A stretch of DNA of 64,000 nucleotides from the NCBI RefSeq assembly GCF_958979055.1, contig NC_084887.1:22813044-22877043 (forward strand). The letters are read 5' to 3'. The stretch's first letter is position 1. Each line of letters starts with the position of its first letter. Positions 33,498-44,000 of this stretch are shown in pieces. Under the pieces are notes generated by a model, which did not search any database, was not told the origin of the DNA, and saw only the letters and a program-made list of their open reading frames with translations. The position numbers and the translations under genes were made by a program. Source of the stretch: Alnus glutinosa (lineage: Eukaryota; Streptophyta; Magnoliopsida; Fagales; Betulaceae).

Positions 33498-34261
33498 TTG
33501 TCCAAACCAGAAACACCTTCAGTGGAATACAGCTGTTGGAAATAAGTTGAAAAGGCACTGCCTATCTCTTCCTGTTTTGTCCATACAACACCTAAGAGAT
33601 CTTTTATAGAACTAAGGAAATTAGATCGACGCCTCTGATTTGCCCAAGCATGGAAAAATTGCGTATTTCGATCGCCCTGTCGATACCAATTTCGTTTGGC
33701 TTGTTGTTTCCACTTTATGTCTTCCATTTCAAGAGCCTGGTTGATCTCTCCTTGTGTTTTACGGATCTAGTCCATAATTCCAGGGTGCTCCTTCCTTTGC
33801 AGCTTCTCCAACTTCTTTTCCAGTGGCCTTAATTTATATCAACCTGCACCAAATTTTTGCATACTCCAAGTCAAAAGACTATGTTTGCGTTGATTCAATT
33901 TAAGATTGGCCTCCTGCATAGAATTATTGCCTTCCGCAGTACTGTTCCAAGCTTGTTCAACCATAGCTCCACAGTCCTCATCGACATTTCAACTTGCTTC
34001 AAACCTGAAAAGTTTGGGAGCCAAACGGAAACTGGAATTAAAACGAAGCCACAAGGGCATGTGATCCGAGGTAGTCACCGGGAGTACTTCCACTGAAGAG
34101 TTCGAGAATTGGCCACACCACTCAGGAGTAGCAAGAGCACGATCCAATCTTTCCTTGACAAAACCCCATGAATCCTGCTTATTGTTGCATGTAAATTTCG
34201 ACCCTTTAAAATCCAAATCACCTAGGTTGCACTCTGAAACCACTCTTTTGAAATTATCCAT
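33446..34261 (-). pseudogene. LINE endonuclease C-terminal part and linker
   Basis: Reads CNLGDLDFKGSKFTCNN, RLDRALATPEWCGQF and the conserved TSDHMPLWLRF, the end of an AP-endonuclease-like (EEP) domain. The SDH motif holds catalytic Asp and His. Downstream, QAKRNWYRQGDRNTQFFHAW is the usual link to the reverse transcriptase. The N-terminal half of the endonuclease is missing. More than one frame is needed. Confidence 0.82.
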
Positions 34262-34299
34262 CTAGGCATTGCTTCGAATAGCTCCCCCCACATTCTCTA

Positions 34300-34703
34300 G
34301 TTAATTGTGTTGTTTCATCATTGAATAAAATATTCATTCATATTCTATCTTAATATTCTATAATATCTTTATAATATTTCTCATAGAAGATTTCAATATC
34401 TTAATATTTTATAATATCTTAATATTCAAATGGTCAACTCATATGGTTAATACCACGAGATTGGTTATTTGAGTCTTCACTCAACTAATATACGGTTCTT
34501 AATTATGTGTGGGTCGTATATTTGGGGTTTATTTGACAGGAAGGAATTATGAAATAACTTCCCTTAAAGGATTTCCACGTCATTAAAAAAAATATTTATA
34601 ATCAGGACTTGTGTATAGTTTAATTAGTAAGTGTAGTAGGAATAACAAACTATTTCTGACAACTATAGGTGTTTTAACTTTTTTTTTGGACATGTCCACA
34701 CGA
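34300..34703. other. AT-rich spacer
   Basis: Repeated TATTCTATAATATCTT words at 34340-34425, otherwise featureless. Confidence 0.45.
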
Positions 34704-34886
34704 AGAGTAATGTTTCTTACACAATTTTTATACAACTTTTACACAACTCTAACAACTTTCTTTTAAAATCAGCCATTCAATATTTAGGACCCACATGTTG
34801 GAAAACAAATCCAATGGTTGATCATAACAAAAAGTAGTTAGAGTTGTGCAAAAGTTGTGTGAGAATTGTGTAAGAAACATTACTCC
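34704..34886. repeat. MITE with GAGTAATGTTTCTTACACAA ends
   Basis: Left GAGTAATGTTTCTTACACAA (34705 on) and right TTGTGTAAGAAACATTACTC (to 34885) are perfect inverted repeats of 20 bp, and the similarity continues through ACAACTTTTACACAACTCTAAC against GTTAGAGTTGTGCAAAAGTTGT. 181 bp, non-coding. Confidence 0.82.
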
Positions 34887-35933
34887 TTCATGAGGAGTAG
34901 TCCCCAGCCGATTGAGCTACTCCTTAAAGACACATGTGTTTTAACTGAGTAGAGAGTTAATATAATTATCATTAAATGTAACGTTGTGGGTTCAAATCCT
35001 ATTTAAAGAAACAGAAACCACTCATTTTTCAGAATGGACAATATTAATTATTATCGAAAACAATACTGCCAAACCTACAAATTGGCATTTCCCCTAAATT
35101 ACCTTTAATTTCAAAAACAAAAAATAAAATAGTAAACATGAATTTATATTCCAATTTCCAGGAGGCCATTAGTTTTTGTGAACTAAGTAATTGAAATACA
35201 GAAATATGTTTTAGATCCTTACCACTGATAAACCATTTTCAAATAAATGCATGTTTCTCCAACTTTTTTGTGGGAACTACTTTCTTAACGACCAATTAAT
35301 GGAGCTTATGAAAATTTTTATACCTATATATATATATATATATAAAATGAAAAGGGGAGAAAATTCTGATTCTACGCCCAATACAAACCACACGTGGCTA
35401 TTTTGATCAGAAAAGATTGGGCTTCTTCTTAAAAGTAAGAGAGACGTATCAAATGTAAAAAAAAAAAAAAAAGACATAATAATTTTATTTTATTTTATTA
35501 TTATTTTTTTTTGAAAAAAAAAAGGAGAGATTTTCCCTAAATTTATGCTGATGATGATTGAGGCAGTAGTGAAGGAATAACTGAAAAAGGTTTGCATCTT
35601 GATAGCTAATAATTTTGTAGAAAGGTTTTTGGCAGACATTTTTATTCTTTCAAACTCTAAGACGTGTCAAGTACAGAGTGGCTGCACCCTCTGCAATTCC
35701 TTTGGTTTTTACACGTGCTGCTTTGGATATCTACTGCAACTGTTAGCATCAATGGTCGAATATGTTACTATACTCATATATGCACTCTTGATTTTTATCA
35801 CTTTAAAACTCACTTCATCCATGCACTAACTTTAAATTCTCACCAAATTTTTATCACATCAACCAGTTATCAAGTTACTAGCTAGCCACGTAACAAAGCA
35901 GATATGTCACACCAACAATTTATATAAAATTCC

Positions 35934-35937
<4 letters not shown>
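34887..35937. other. Spacer with a possible SINE-type promoter remnant
   Basis: Around 34930-35020 the sequence TTGTGGGTTCAAATCC includes a perfect pol III B box (GGTTCAAATCC), preceded by AACTGAGTAGAGAG, which loosely resembles an A box. This may be a SINE head. Elsewhere AT-rich with a short (TA)n at 35324-35343; no gene. Confidence 0.35.

Positions 35938-36018
<81 letters not shown>
35938..36018. repeat. (AT)n microsatellite, 80 bp
   Basis: About forty uninterrupted AT units; able to form a cruciform and likely highly variable in length. Confidence 0.95.
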
Positions 36019-36021
<3 letters not shown>

Positions 36022-37114
36022 CCAATTTGTAGGATTACATTCCCAATCAGCATTAGTATAATTAATGCACACTTGTTCAAAAAAAAAATTAGCGCACACA
36101 ACTAAAAAGGCAACTGATAGAAGAAGTACTGCAGACTATGAAATAATGTTCCCTTAAGGTAGTGAATAGAATGCAAAGCAAGATAGCAAATTGAGTGGAG
36201 TGTGGATTGAAGCAGCCATGAACTGACTCACATGATGAACAATATATGAGATATCAAGCCGAGTAATAGTAATATAAACAAGAGTACTACTGCCAAACAA
36301 ATGCCAATACAAAATAAGATCACGAGGAGAATATATATTGTACAATATTGTTCCCACATTGGTTATTGGTATGCGTATGTCTATTAATATTGGTCTCTAT
36401 ACATATAGGCCCTCCATTACATTACTCCACGTGATTCAATATTATATAGTCTTATTCTATACACAAATTCCAAGAAAAAAGGAAAAGAAAAATGTGATAT
36501 TATTTAAGAAAAAAATCAGTCTAGCTAGGGTTCTTAAATTATGACGTGCCATACCATTTAAAGCCAAACACCGGTAATATATATAAGAGTATATCTAAGA
36601 AGGTGATTAATTAACAAACTCCAGTTGCTTACTGTCTTTCTCTATATATTCAATTAAAAACAAGTTCCCAAGCTTCTTGAAAGATACTTTTTTTGACCCA
36701 TTTTTTTTTTAATGTGAGAAAGTATGTGCATGTAGAGAAGCATCTTAAAAGCCGAATTCCCATTTGTCGAAGATATTGTATTATATATAGTGGGAAAAAA
36801 GTTGTATTCTCCAATATTCCCACCAAAACCAATTAGCTAAAGACATGTTAGATTCTGCATGTCTGACATAAACTATTTGCGTATAGCTTTTATGTTTATT
36901 GAGATCGAGAGGGATATCTTAGTACAAACTCAGCAAATTAGGCCTTCTCTATTGGCATCTTTAATTCATACATTCATTCTTGAAAAGAGACATTTGATGA
37001 TCAGTTTGGAAGCTTATGACACGCGTCCTTTCCCTAAATAGACAAGTCTCCAAGTCTAAAGCATGGGTTCTTTCGATCAGCGTCTAACCCCATCCCTTTC
37101 TAATTCCTTGTGCC
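36019..37114. promoter_or_regulatory. Upstream region of the BFT-like gene
   Basis: A G-box CACGTG lies at 36428-36433, about 790 bp before the start codon, and an ACGCGT word at 37020-37025. Known biology: BFT in Arabidopsis responds to ABA and salt, and G-box/ABRE words bind bZIP and bHLH factors. Whether these sites act here is inference. Confidence 0.35.
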
Positions 37115-37121
37115 TATAAAA
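37115..37121 (+). promoter_or_regulatory. TATA box of the BFT-like gene
   Basis: TATAAAA about 98 bp before the start codon, followed by a CT-rich leader (37181-37216). The spacing suits a short 5' leader of roughly 65-70 nt. Confidence 0.6.
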
Positions 37122-37218
37122 CTTCTCTCGTCGGTCTTCAGACTCCCATTGCACCAACAACATTAATTACCACAAACCACTTCTCTCTCTCACTCTCTCT
37201 CTCTCTCTCTCTCTCTTC

Positions 37219-38745
37219 ATGGAACCACTAAGTATTGGAAGAGTGGTGGGAGAGGTGGTGGACATTTTCACCCCAAGTGTTGGAATGACTGTAGTTTACA
37301 GCTCTAACAAGCAAGTTGCCAATGGCCATGAGCTCATGCCTTCTGTCATTATTTCTAAGCCTCGTGTAGAGATTGGTGGGAACGACATGAGGACTGCTTA
37401 TACACTAGTAAGTTTAAAACAATTATATATATACGTTGTATTACAACATATTTTCCTGCAATTACTAATAATGCTTATACAATTATTATTGCTATCTCAA
37501 CTTTTGTCCTTCTTTCTTGTCTTTAAGATTATGACAGACCCAGATGCTCCAAGTCCTAGTGATCCATATTTAAGAGAACATCTCCACTGGTTTGTATCAT
37601 CAACCCCTTGTTTCTTTTTTATTTTTTGATAACTAGGATCCATACTCGGGGCTAGCTTTGCCCCAACTACATTTTTGGGACACTGTACAAAGTGCTCATG
37701 GGTCAGATAAAGCTCGAGCGTGGCCCCATGCCGTAGAATTGTTTGGCAGGACTCAATAGGAGTTGAATCTTAGATCATGATGCTTCATGAGGCATCAGGA
37801 CCAAATGACTTACCATTCGAACTAACTACTTGGAGTTAAACCTTGCTAGTTCTTTTTTTACACTGCCTTCAATATTTGTCATTAAACTTTGATTCTAATG
37901 TACCTTTCAGGATGGTCACAGACATTCCTGGTACCACAGATGCTTCTTTTGGTGAGTTTTCATTAAGGATAAAGATCGATTTCATAAAAACGTCAAACTC
38001 AGTTTTTCTAAATGTCAGGTGTTCCTTACGAGCATTTGAGAAGTATATGCTTTTGTTTTAATAAGATGTGTTTTTCACATTTTTTTTTTTAATAAAATTA
38101 ATAAAAAAAATATTTAATTCTCATCACATGCACAAAAAGTTGACGTAAAACTTTTAGAGATTGAATTGAAAAAATTTCTGCACACTCTTATGCTAAACCT
38201 AGAATTCTTATTAATGTTTGGAAAGTGACCCGAGTTGAAGTATTTTTGGAGGTAGTAGTAAAAAGTGATAAATGTGATATAAAGTACAAAGAATTTGTAT
38301 GAAAAAGTAAAAAAAAAAATTGTATTGTAGTGAATTTTTTTATTTAAATAGTAATAAAAAATTATTAATGTGATATAAAGTTAGAATGTTTTAAAATTGA
38401 TTGGTTTTGAGAAAAATAAAAATAAAGTCGAAATTTTTTCCCTCACTTCCCAAACAAGCCTTGTAATTGTGGAATTAATGGCGCTATTGCTTAAAATTAA
38501 CGACTTTGAATGAATATCTTTAAACAGGAAAAGAAACGGTGGGGTATGAGACTCCGAAGCCGGTTGCCGGCATCCATAGGTACGTGTTCATCTTGTTCAA
38601 GCAGAGAGGAAGACAGACAGTGAGGCCTCCGGATACAAGAGACCATTTCAACACAAGAAGTTTCTCAGAAGAGAATGGTTTGGGCCTGCCAGTGGCCGCA
38701 GTGTTCTTCAATGCACAGAGAGAAACCGCTGCAAGAAGAAGATGA
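37219..38745 (+). CDS. BFT: PEBP family flowering repressor, BFT (BROTHER OF FT AND TFL1)-like, 4 exons
   Basis: Exons 37219-37407, 37528-37589, 37911-37951 and 38528-38745; middle exons of 62 and 41 nt are the invariant sizes of plant FT/TFL1 genes. All introns GT-AG. The 169-residue product is complete: ligand-pocket motif [21 protein letters not shown], then [11 protein letters not shown] and the C-terminal [31 protein letters not shown] and [15 protein letters not shown] are the BFT rather than TFL1/CEN wording. His81 (in REHLHW) and Asp136 (in RDHFN) occupy the positions where FT has Tyr85 and Gln140 and TFL1 has His88 and Asp144, so an anti-florigen (repressor) role is predicted: binding 14-3-3 and FD in the shoot apex nucleus in competition with FT. 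The start ATG gives [11 protein letters not shown], as in the family. A SINE-like insert lies in intron 2. Confidence 0.95.
37613..37838 (-). repeat. SINE-like insertion in intron 2 of the BFT-like gene
   Basis: Read on the minus strand it begins AACTCCAAGTAGTTAGTTCG, has GATTCAACTCC at the place of a pol III B box (GGTTCRANNCC, one mismatch) about 60 bp in, and ends in an A-rich tail (the T-rich run at 37613-37627). Similar short words CCTTG flank it (37606 and 37841 regions), possibly a decayed target duplication. About 225 bp, the size of plant tRNA-derived SINEs. Confidence 0.5.
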
Positions 38746-39779
38746 ATCAAAGCAATGAAGAGATCGAATAAAGATGTTTGTTTTTCTTTTTTCAGTTTCC
38801 AATATCCTTCCTCGCTACTAGGTTTTGGGACCTCATATGGGTCCCATCACTTTTTAGGTTTCTTTTAAGGATTTAGTCGATGATCGATAGTGTCCATATG
38901 CGAGAAGAAAAATGTTAGATTTACAACACCAATTGTTGTACGGTTGTTGTATTGGTGTTGTACAAGAATCAAATCCCATGCGAGAAATGGTTGTGAGACA
39001 TAATTTTCGTCCAATTTTATTTACTTTATTTTTATTTTTTAAGAAAATGGTATAACATTTCCCGGTTTCATCCTCTTTTTTTTTTGAAAAAAAATAAAAT
39101 AAAATAAAAATAAATTACCATATAGATAAAATTAGATGAAAATTATGTCTACGGTTACACAACAATCATTTTTCGATAATTAGTAAGTATGTGTGCAACG
39201 AGAAAGTGTTCAAAGATTGCGATGGGTTAATCCTCCCGATCATTTTACAAGAATAACAGAAACGTATCATAGTTTTAATTTTTTTTTTTCCTTTAGATTT
39301 TAGCTTGGAAATTGGAATATCATTATAAAGAAATTTTTAGATTCAGTCATGCACATCTTATATATAAAGGATGGTCGACTGCATTAATTAAATTGGTTGT
39401 GATGATCAACATTCAAAAGAATCTAATTTTTGAAATTCTATTCGGATTTGGACTGTCGATCGAGAATGGAAATTAAAGCAAAATTAGTGGCAAAGACGTG
39501 TCTAATGAGCGGAGAATCAACTTTTAAACAAAGGCTAATTTTGTTTAATGAGAGTTATTTATTTATTTAATGAATAAGCATCATTTTCCAGACTCATACA
39601 ATCAAAGTTCCTACTTACAAAACACTTTCTACGGCTACTATGCACAAATTTACAACTGCTGCACTCTAACCATCTCCTACAAACTAACTACATTGACATT
39701 TATACTCAATTCGCTAAAATATTTTGTCGAAAAAAGAAAAATATTTTATAAAAATGATTTTGTTTTACGCTGAAAACAT
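38746..39779. other. BFT 3' flank and spacer
   Basis: 3' untranslated region, then AT-rich DNA. A short inverted repeat (ACAACACCAATTGTTGTAC / GTTGTATTGGTGTTGTAC) sits at 38923-38961, perhaps a small MITE remnant. Confidence 0.45.
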
Positions 39780-40188
39780 TGTCCGGGGCTTGACCTGTAC
39801 GGAAAATTACAAGTATTTTTATATTTTCGTTCAACGATATTAACGTATAAAAATTAATTTTTATTCACAACCTAAAAATATTAATATAAAAAATTAACCT
39901 AATAATTTGAGTTCCGACAGTGGTCTAATGGAGGCCTGTCGGTAGTCCAATGGTGGCTGATGGTAGCCCCGTGCTGGCTACGTGGTGGTCCAGCAGTTTA
40001 AGAATGAGAAATTCAAACTCCAAAAATGATTTACTAAATTTAAAAATAGAAATCATCTTCCGAAATTAAAAAAGTTTTTTTTTGTCAAATTGAAAAATAT
40101 TTTCAGTTTTGACTGTTATTTTCGGTCACATCAAATATTGAAAAATACGAAAAATATTTTATACCGAAACAATCGGAGCCTTAAAGAC
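39780..40188. repeat. Non-autonomous repeat, family with AAAATATTTTA..CCGAAAC right end, copy 1
   Basis: The left module (TTTTTATATTTTCGTTCAACGATATTAACGTATAAAAATTAATTTTTATTCAC) and the right end (AAAATATTTTATACCGAAAC then AATCGGAGCCTTA) are shared with the repeat at 51395-52115, but the core differs (GACAGTGGTCTAATGGAGG..., rich in GGTGG/GTGGTCCA words). Transposon superfamily uncertain (hAT- or Mutator-like). Confidence 0.5.
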
Positions 40189-40189
40189 T

Positions 40190-40590
40190 CCTCCAAACCA
40201 GACTGATATACGTACAGCTTTATTTACAAATTAAGAAAGAACTGGAAGCCCCCATCTGCAACACAGATACCTAATCATTTCAGATTTATTGAATTTCCTA
40301 GCACCCATTACTCGAGTCCTGATTTCCCAGTCAATTCCTTTTAGAATATGGTTATCTGTTTTCACCACATTTCCATGCTTAATATCATTCATATGCTTCC
40401 AGATGTGATAAATTAAACAGCCCCAAAAGCTAACTGGTACAAGATTAGTCTTAAAATTTGCCTTTTAGTGTTGCTACTTCCAACTCCATCGCCTCTTCCC
40501 ATATTGTATTAAGATTAATTAGCAACTGCACATTTCCTTGATACCTCCCTCCAGATTCTCTTGCTGAAACCACACTTAAAAAAAAAAAAA
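40190..40590 (-). pseudogene. LINE 3'-end fragment (zinc-binding region)
   Basis: The minus strand reads CGFSKRIWREVSRKCAV, TNLVPVSFWGCLIYHIWK, HMNDIKHGNVVKTDNHIL and EIRTRVMGARKFNKSEM, then RWGLPVLS and a stop. This is the extreme C-terminus of the zf-RVT region of plant LINEs (pattern W..R..IWREV...VYHIWKERN...RV). One or more frame changes. It directly abuts the repeat at 39780-40188. A different LINE clade from the one at 30642, since it ends without RNase H. Confidence 0.72.
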
Positions 40591-41031
40591 AGATGATCCC
40601 TTGATGGAATCAACCACTCTTAACCCTGCAACTTATTTTCTCGCTTCAAAAAATCAAATTTACGAAAGGATTACTTTACAAAAACACCATTTAGGATCAT
40701 TCGTAGCTTTCTTGGAAAAAAAAAAAAAATTCCCGCTCTTTCACAACCTTCAATCACAATCAGTTACAATCCCAAGTCCCCGGCATACAAATTTCATAAG
40801 CCCTGTAAATATCTTAACACCAATCAAGAATGCGGTCAAAATGCGGTGATGTGAGACCCATATCTCATATCTGTCACCATGTAGCCAGCCGAACAAATAC
40901 CGGGCGCAAACATGGAATCATGTATATTCTTTTTGGGAAGGAGAGATCAGAAACAACCTTGGACTGCACTGTTGTTAATTAAAAAATTCTATCCTCAGAG
41001 AGAAGAATGGACCATCCACCAACCCAACTTG
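40591..41031. other. 3' flank of the XBAT33-like gene
   Basis: Likely includes the 3' untranslated region of the minus-strand ligase gene; no other gene supported. Confidence 0.45.
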
Positions 41032-44000
41032 TTAAGCATTTATTTCAGAGTTGCACTGGTGCTCTCTGCTGCAGCTTCTTCTGCCCCAAAACATGCTTGA
41101 ACAACTGGTTCTCTCCAGTCTTGGCCCTTCCATCTTATCATGATCCGTTGATGTTGCTGCCTGCGAGCGACGTGGTGATTCATCTTGTGTTTCTACCTCC
41201 CGCGGTTCAAATGACGGGCATGGACCATCATTGCAGGTGCATAAGGGGATGGCAACAGATGGAAATGGGCTACAAGTGACTGGACAGAATAGATCTGAAG
41301 AAACAGAAGCTACACGATTCTTTCGGATCTCTGGCGTACGAGCTGGAGATGGATGGTTGGGTTCACGAGGGTGAAGCATGCACGGGGTACAGAGGCCAAG
41401 GGACAAATGTAGTTTATTTTCTTTCGCTTGGGAACCAGGCAACTTGACGAAAGAGATAATTCCATATCTACATAGAGGGCATGGAATGGACCCAGGTGGA
41501 CCCACCAATTCAGAAGGAATGTTGTTTGTTGAGCAAAGATAGAGAGCGCATTTTGCGCAAAGCTCATGCCCACATCCTGAAATCATAAATACACCAATAG
41601 ATAAGTTAAAAGTGTCGTACCAAGTAATTGGACGGAACCCAGCGAAAAATAGAGAACTCTTTACTAAGTTTGTCCAATCTGATTGGCTTTAAGGAATGAA
41701 AGAACTCTATACTAAGTTTCAATGTTTCAACAATTAATCCATAAAAAAGTTTTGAAAAATCATGTAAAAGAGTAAAGTTTACTCTGCATTTCTCTCAATA
41801 ATGAATGGCACCAATGTTAGTGAAAGCTACACTGGTCATAGGTAAACCTTTGTAAGAAGTGATAGCTTCATGCACATATTTCTCAGGCAAGAAGACTAGA
41901 AGTGGGCCAGTGTGTCAATTTCGATCAGAAAATGCATACATGATGGTGGCAGTAAGTTTACAGATAGGTGTATGAAATGTAATCTAATTAAAGTCCAAAG
42001 AAAATCAATCAGCAAAAGAGGACCACCATGTCCATCTTCACTGTTTCTAATATATCATTCATAAAGAGAGGCTTGGGACTACAAGTGGTACATGAACCCT
42101 TCTCTGCAATCCAACCCTTGTCTGGAGCAATATAATTCCATCAGAGCAAGGATAAGGGTACTCCAGATGCAATTCTAACCTTTTTAGCATCTAAAAACAC
42201 ATAAACTCAACTAAGCCATAGTCCCAACAAATGGGGGTCATCTAATGAACCATTCTTCTCCATTCATCTTCATTGATGGGTTCTTCCGATCCTCACTTCT
42301 CAGTCACATCGTTTTAGATTTGTTTTTTCTTTATCCACTTTAAGCTCCTTAAACAAATCAAAATAATTCTTTCACAGTGATCCAATTATAGGTCTTTGTC
42401 ACACATGACCGAACCATCTCATACAACTTTGCCTGTGTCTTATATTCATTTCTATCTTTCCACATCTCGTCACAACCATATTCGTTTTATGGGCAATTTC
42501 GTTTCTTCATTACATCATGCGTACTTTGGTGAGTGAGATGAATCAAGTTCTGTGACTAGCAAACTAAAGCTAACATTTGCTTCAATATTCTTAACATGTC
42601 TAGCTTATCATTAATGTTTATGAATTACCACCATCAGGAACTAATGTGCATATAAACAGCTTTCTCCGAGCAAGTACAGATTTATGGAAAAAATACAACA
42701 AATGCCAAGGCCAAGTTGTCTGTATGTAATTCACATTGTTTTCTGTATATTCCAAAGTCAACCATTGCCTACATGTATATATGTAGCTCACATTGATCTC
42801 TATATTCCAAACTGATCCATGAGTGAGAAGTCATTAATTCAGATTTCTTCATTTCCAATTAGTACCAAACAGCTGGCCAGCTAGAGATTAGCTAACCTTG
42901 TTGATGAACTCGCTTGTCTATCTTAAGAAAGATCTAACCTTCACTGAGATATTCGAAAGAAAGAGAAACTGCAATGTTAATCTATATCCTTATGCCTCTC
43001 CAATTCGCCCTGAAGTAATTACATAGGGATTTAACTCCAAGGGAAAGAACCAAAATACCAGGAGACACTGCTAAACTTCTTATCAAAAGGGTGCTCAGAT
43101 CAATGACTACTATTATTTTAAATTTTAAACGCTAATAACTTAGCAGTTGGATATGTTATGTCTAAAAGAACAAAAATGAAAAAATAAGAACAGATCATAT
43201 AGCATAACCATGAAAACAGAAAAAGAGAAACGAAAAAAAAAATAGAGATGTATGTCAACACATGCACACACAAGCATGGATGCGCACAAAAGAAAGGGAA
43301 TAGACCTTCAGCAGCTACAGAGCATGCTCTCTCCAAGCAGACAGCACAGACATCGGTGTCATCAGAGGAGGTTGTCGAGGACTGCAATCCACAATCTCTG
43401 CAGAGCATTTCACAGGAGTCATGTTATTTTCATTATCATTAAGTGAGTTGCACCATTACAAAATTGGGGTCCACACAGGTGAAGAGCAGCCTGCTTTCTC
43501 AAGTAATACAAGAAACAAAAGAAATGGTCTAGAATTCCATTAAAACCCCCTCCCAATCCCAAAAAGTGACACAAAAAGATTAATTTTCAAAAAAGTAAGT
43601 TCAAAACACGTATTAGAAATTACAAGCTTAAGTAAACCAAATTAATGTATTTGAATTTAGTTGGGTTTCCATGACCTTTCTGTTCTTGTTACTTTTTTCT
43701 TTATAGAAAATGGTAAACTACTGTTCGAGATTTGCAAGGTAAACTAGTAAGCAGACTTTATAGACTCATTTAAACTGCAGAAACAATATGCATTAGGTGC
43801 TAGCAGACAACGTGGTTACGCTAATATCTGCAAACAAAAGAAACCACATGGTTTGCAACCTTCCCTGCTTCAAAGTCAAGTGACATTTCTGCTAAAAAGC
43901 ACTTTTTTTTGGGTAAGTCTAACAAACCAAAAAAAAAAAAAAGGAATAAAGATTCCACCTAGTGGCAGAAACCATGAGTTTCAAACCTCACCATGGAGAA

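Larger units (their letters stand above)
30642..34292 (-). mobile_element. L1-type LINE with RNase H, 5'-truncated, about 3.65 kb
   Basis: Minus-strand element whose 3' poly(A) appears as the T run 30643-30662. In transcript order: end of the endonuclease, reverse transcriptase, zinc-binding linker, RNase H, poly(A). Short direct repeats TTCTCTA at 30635-30641 and 34293-34299 fit a target duplication and place the 5' truncation within the endonuclease. Several stops and frame shifts break the ORF, so it is dead. Confidence 0.85.
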
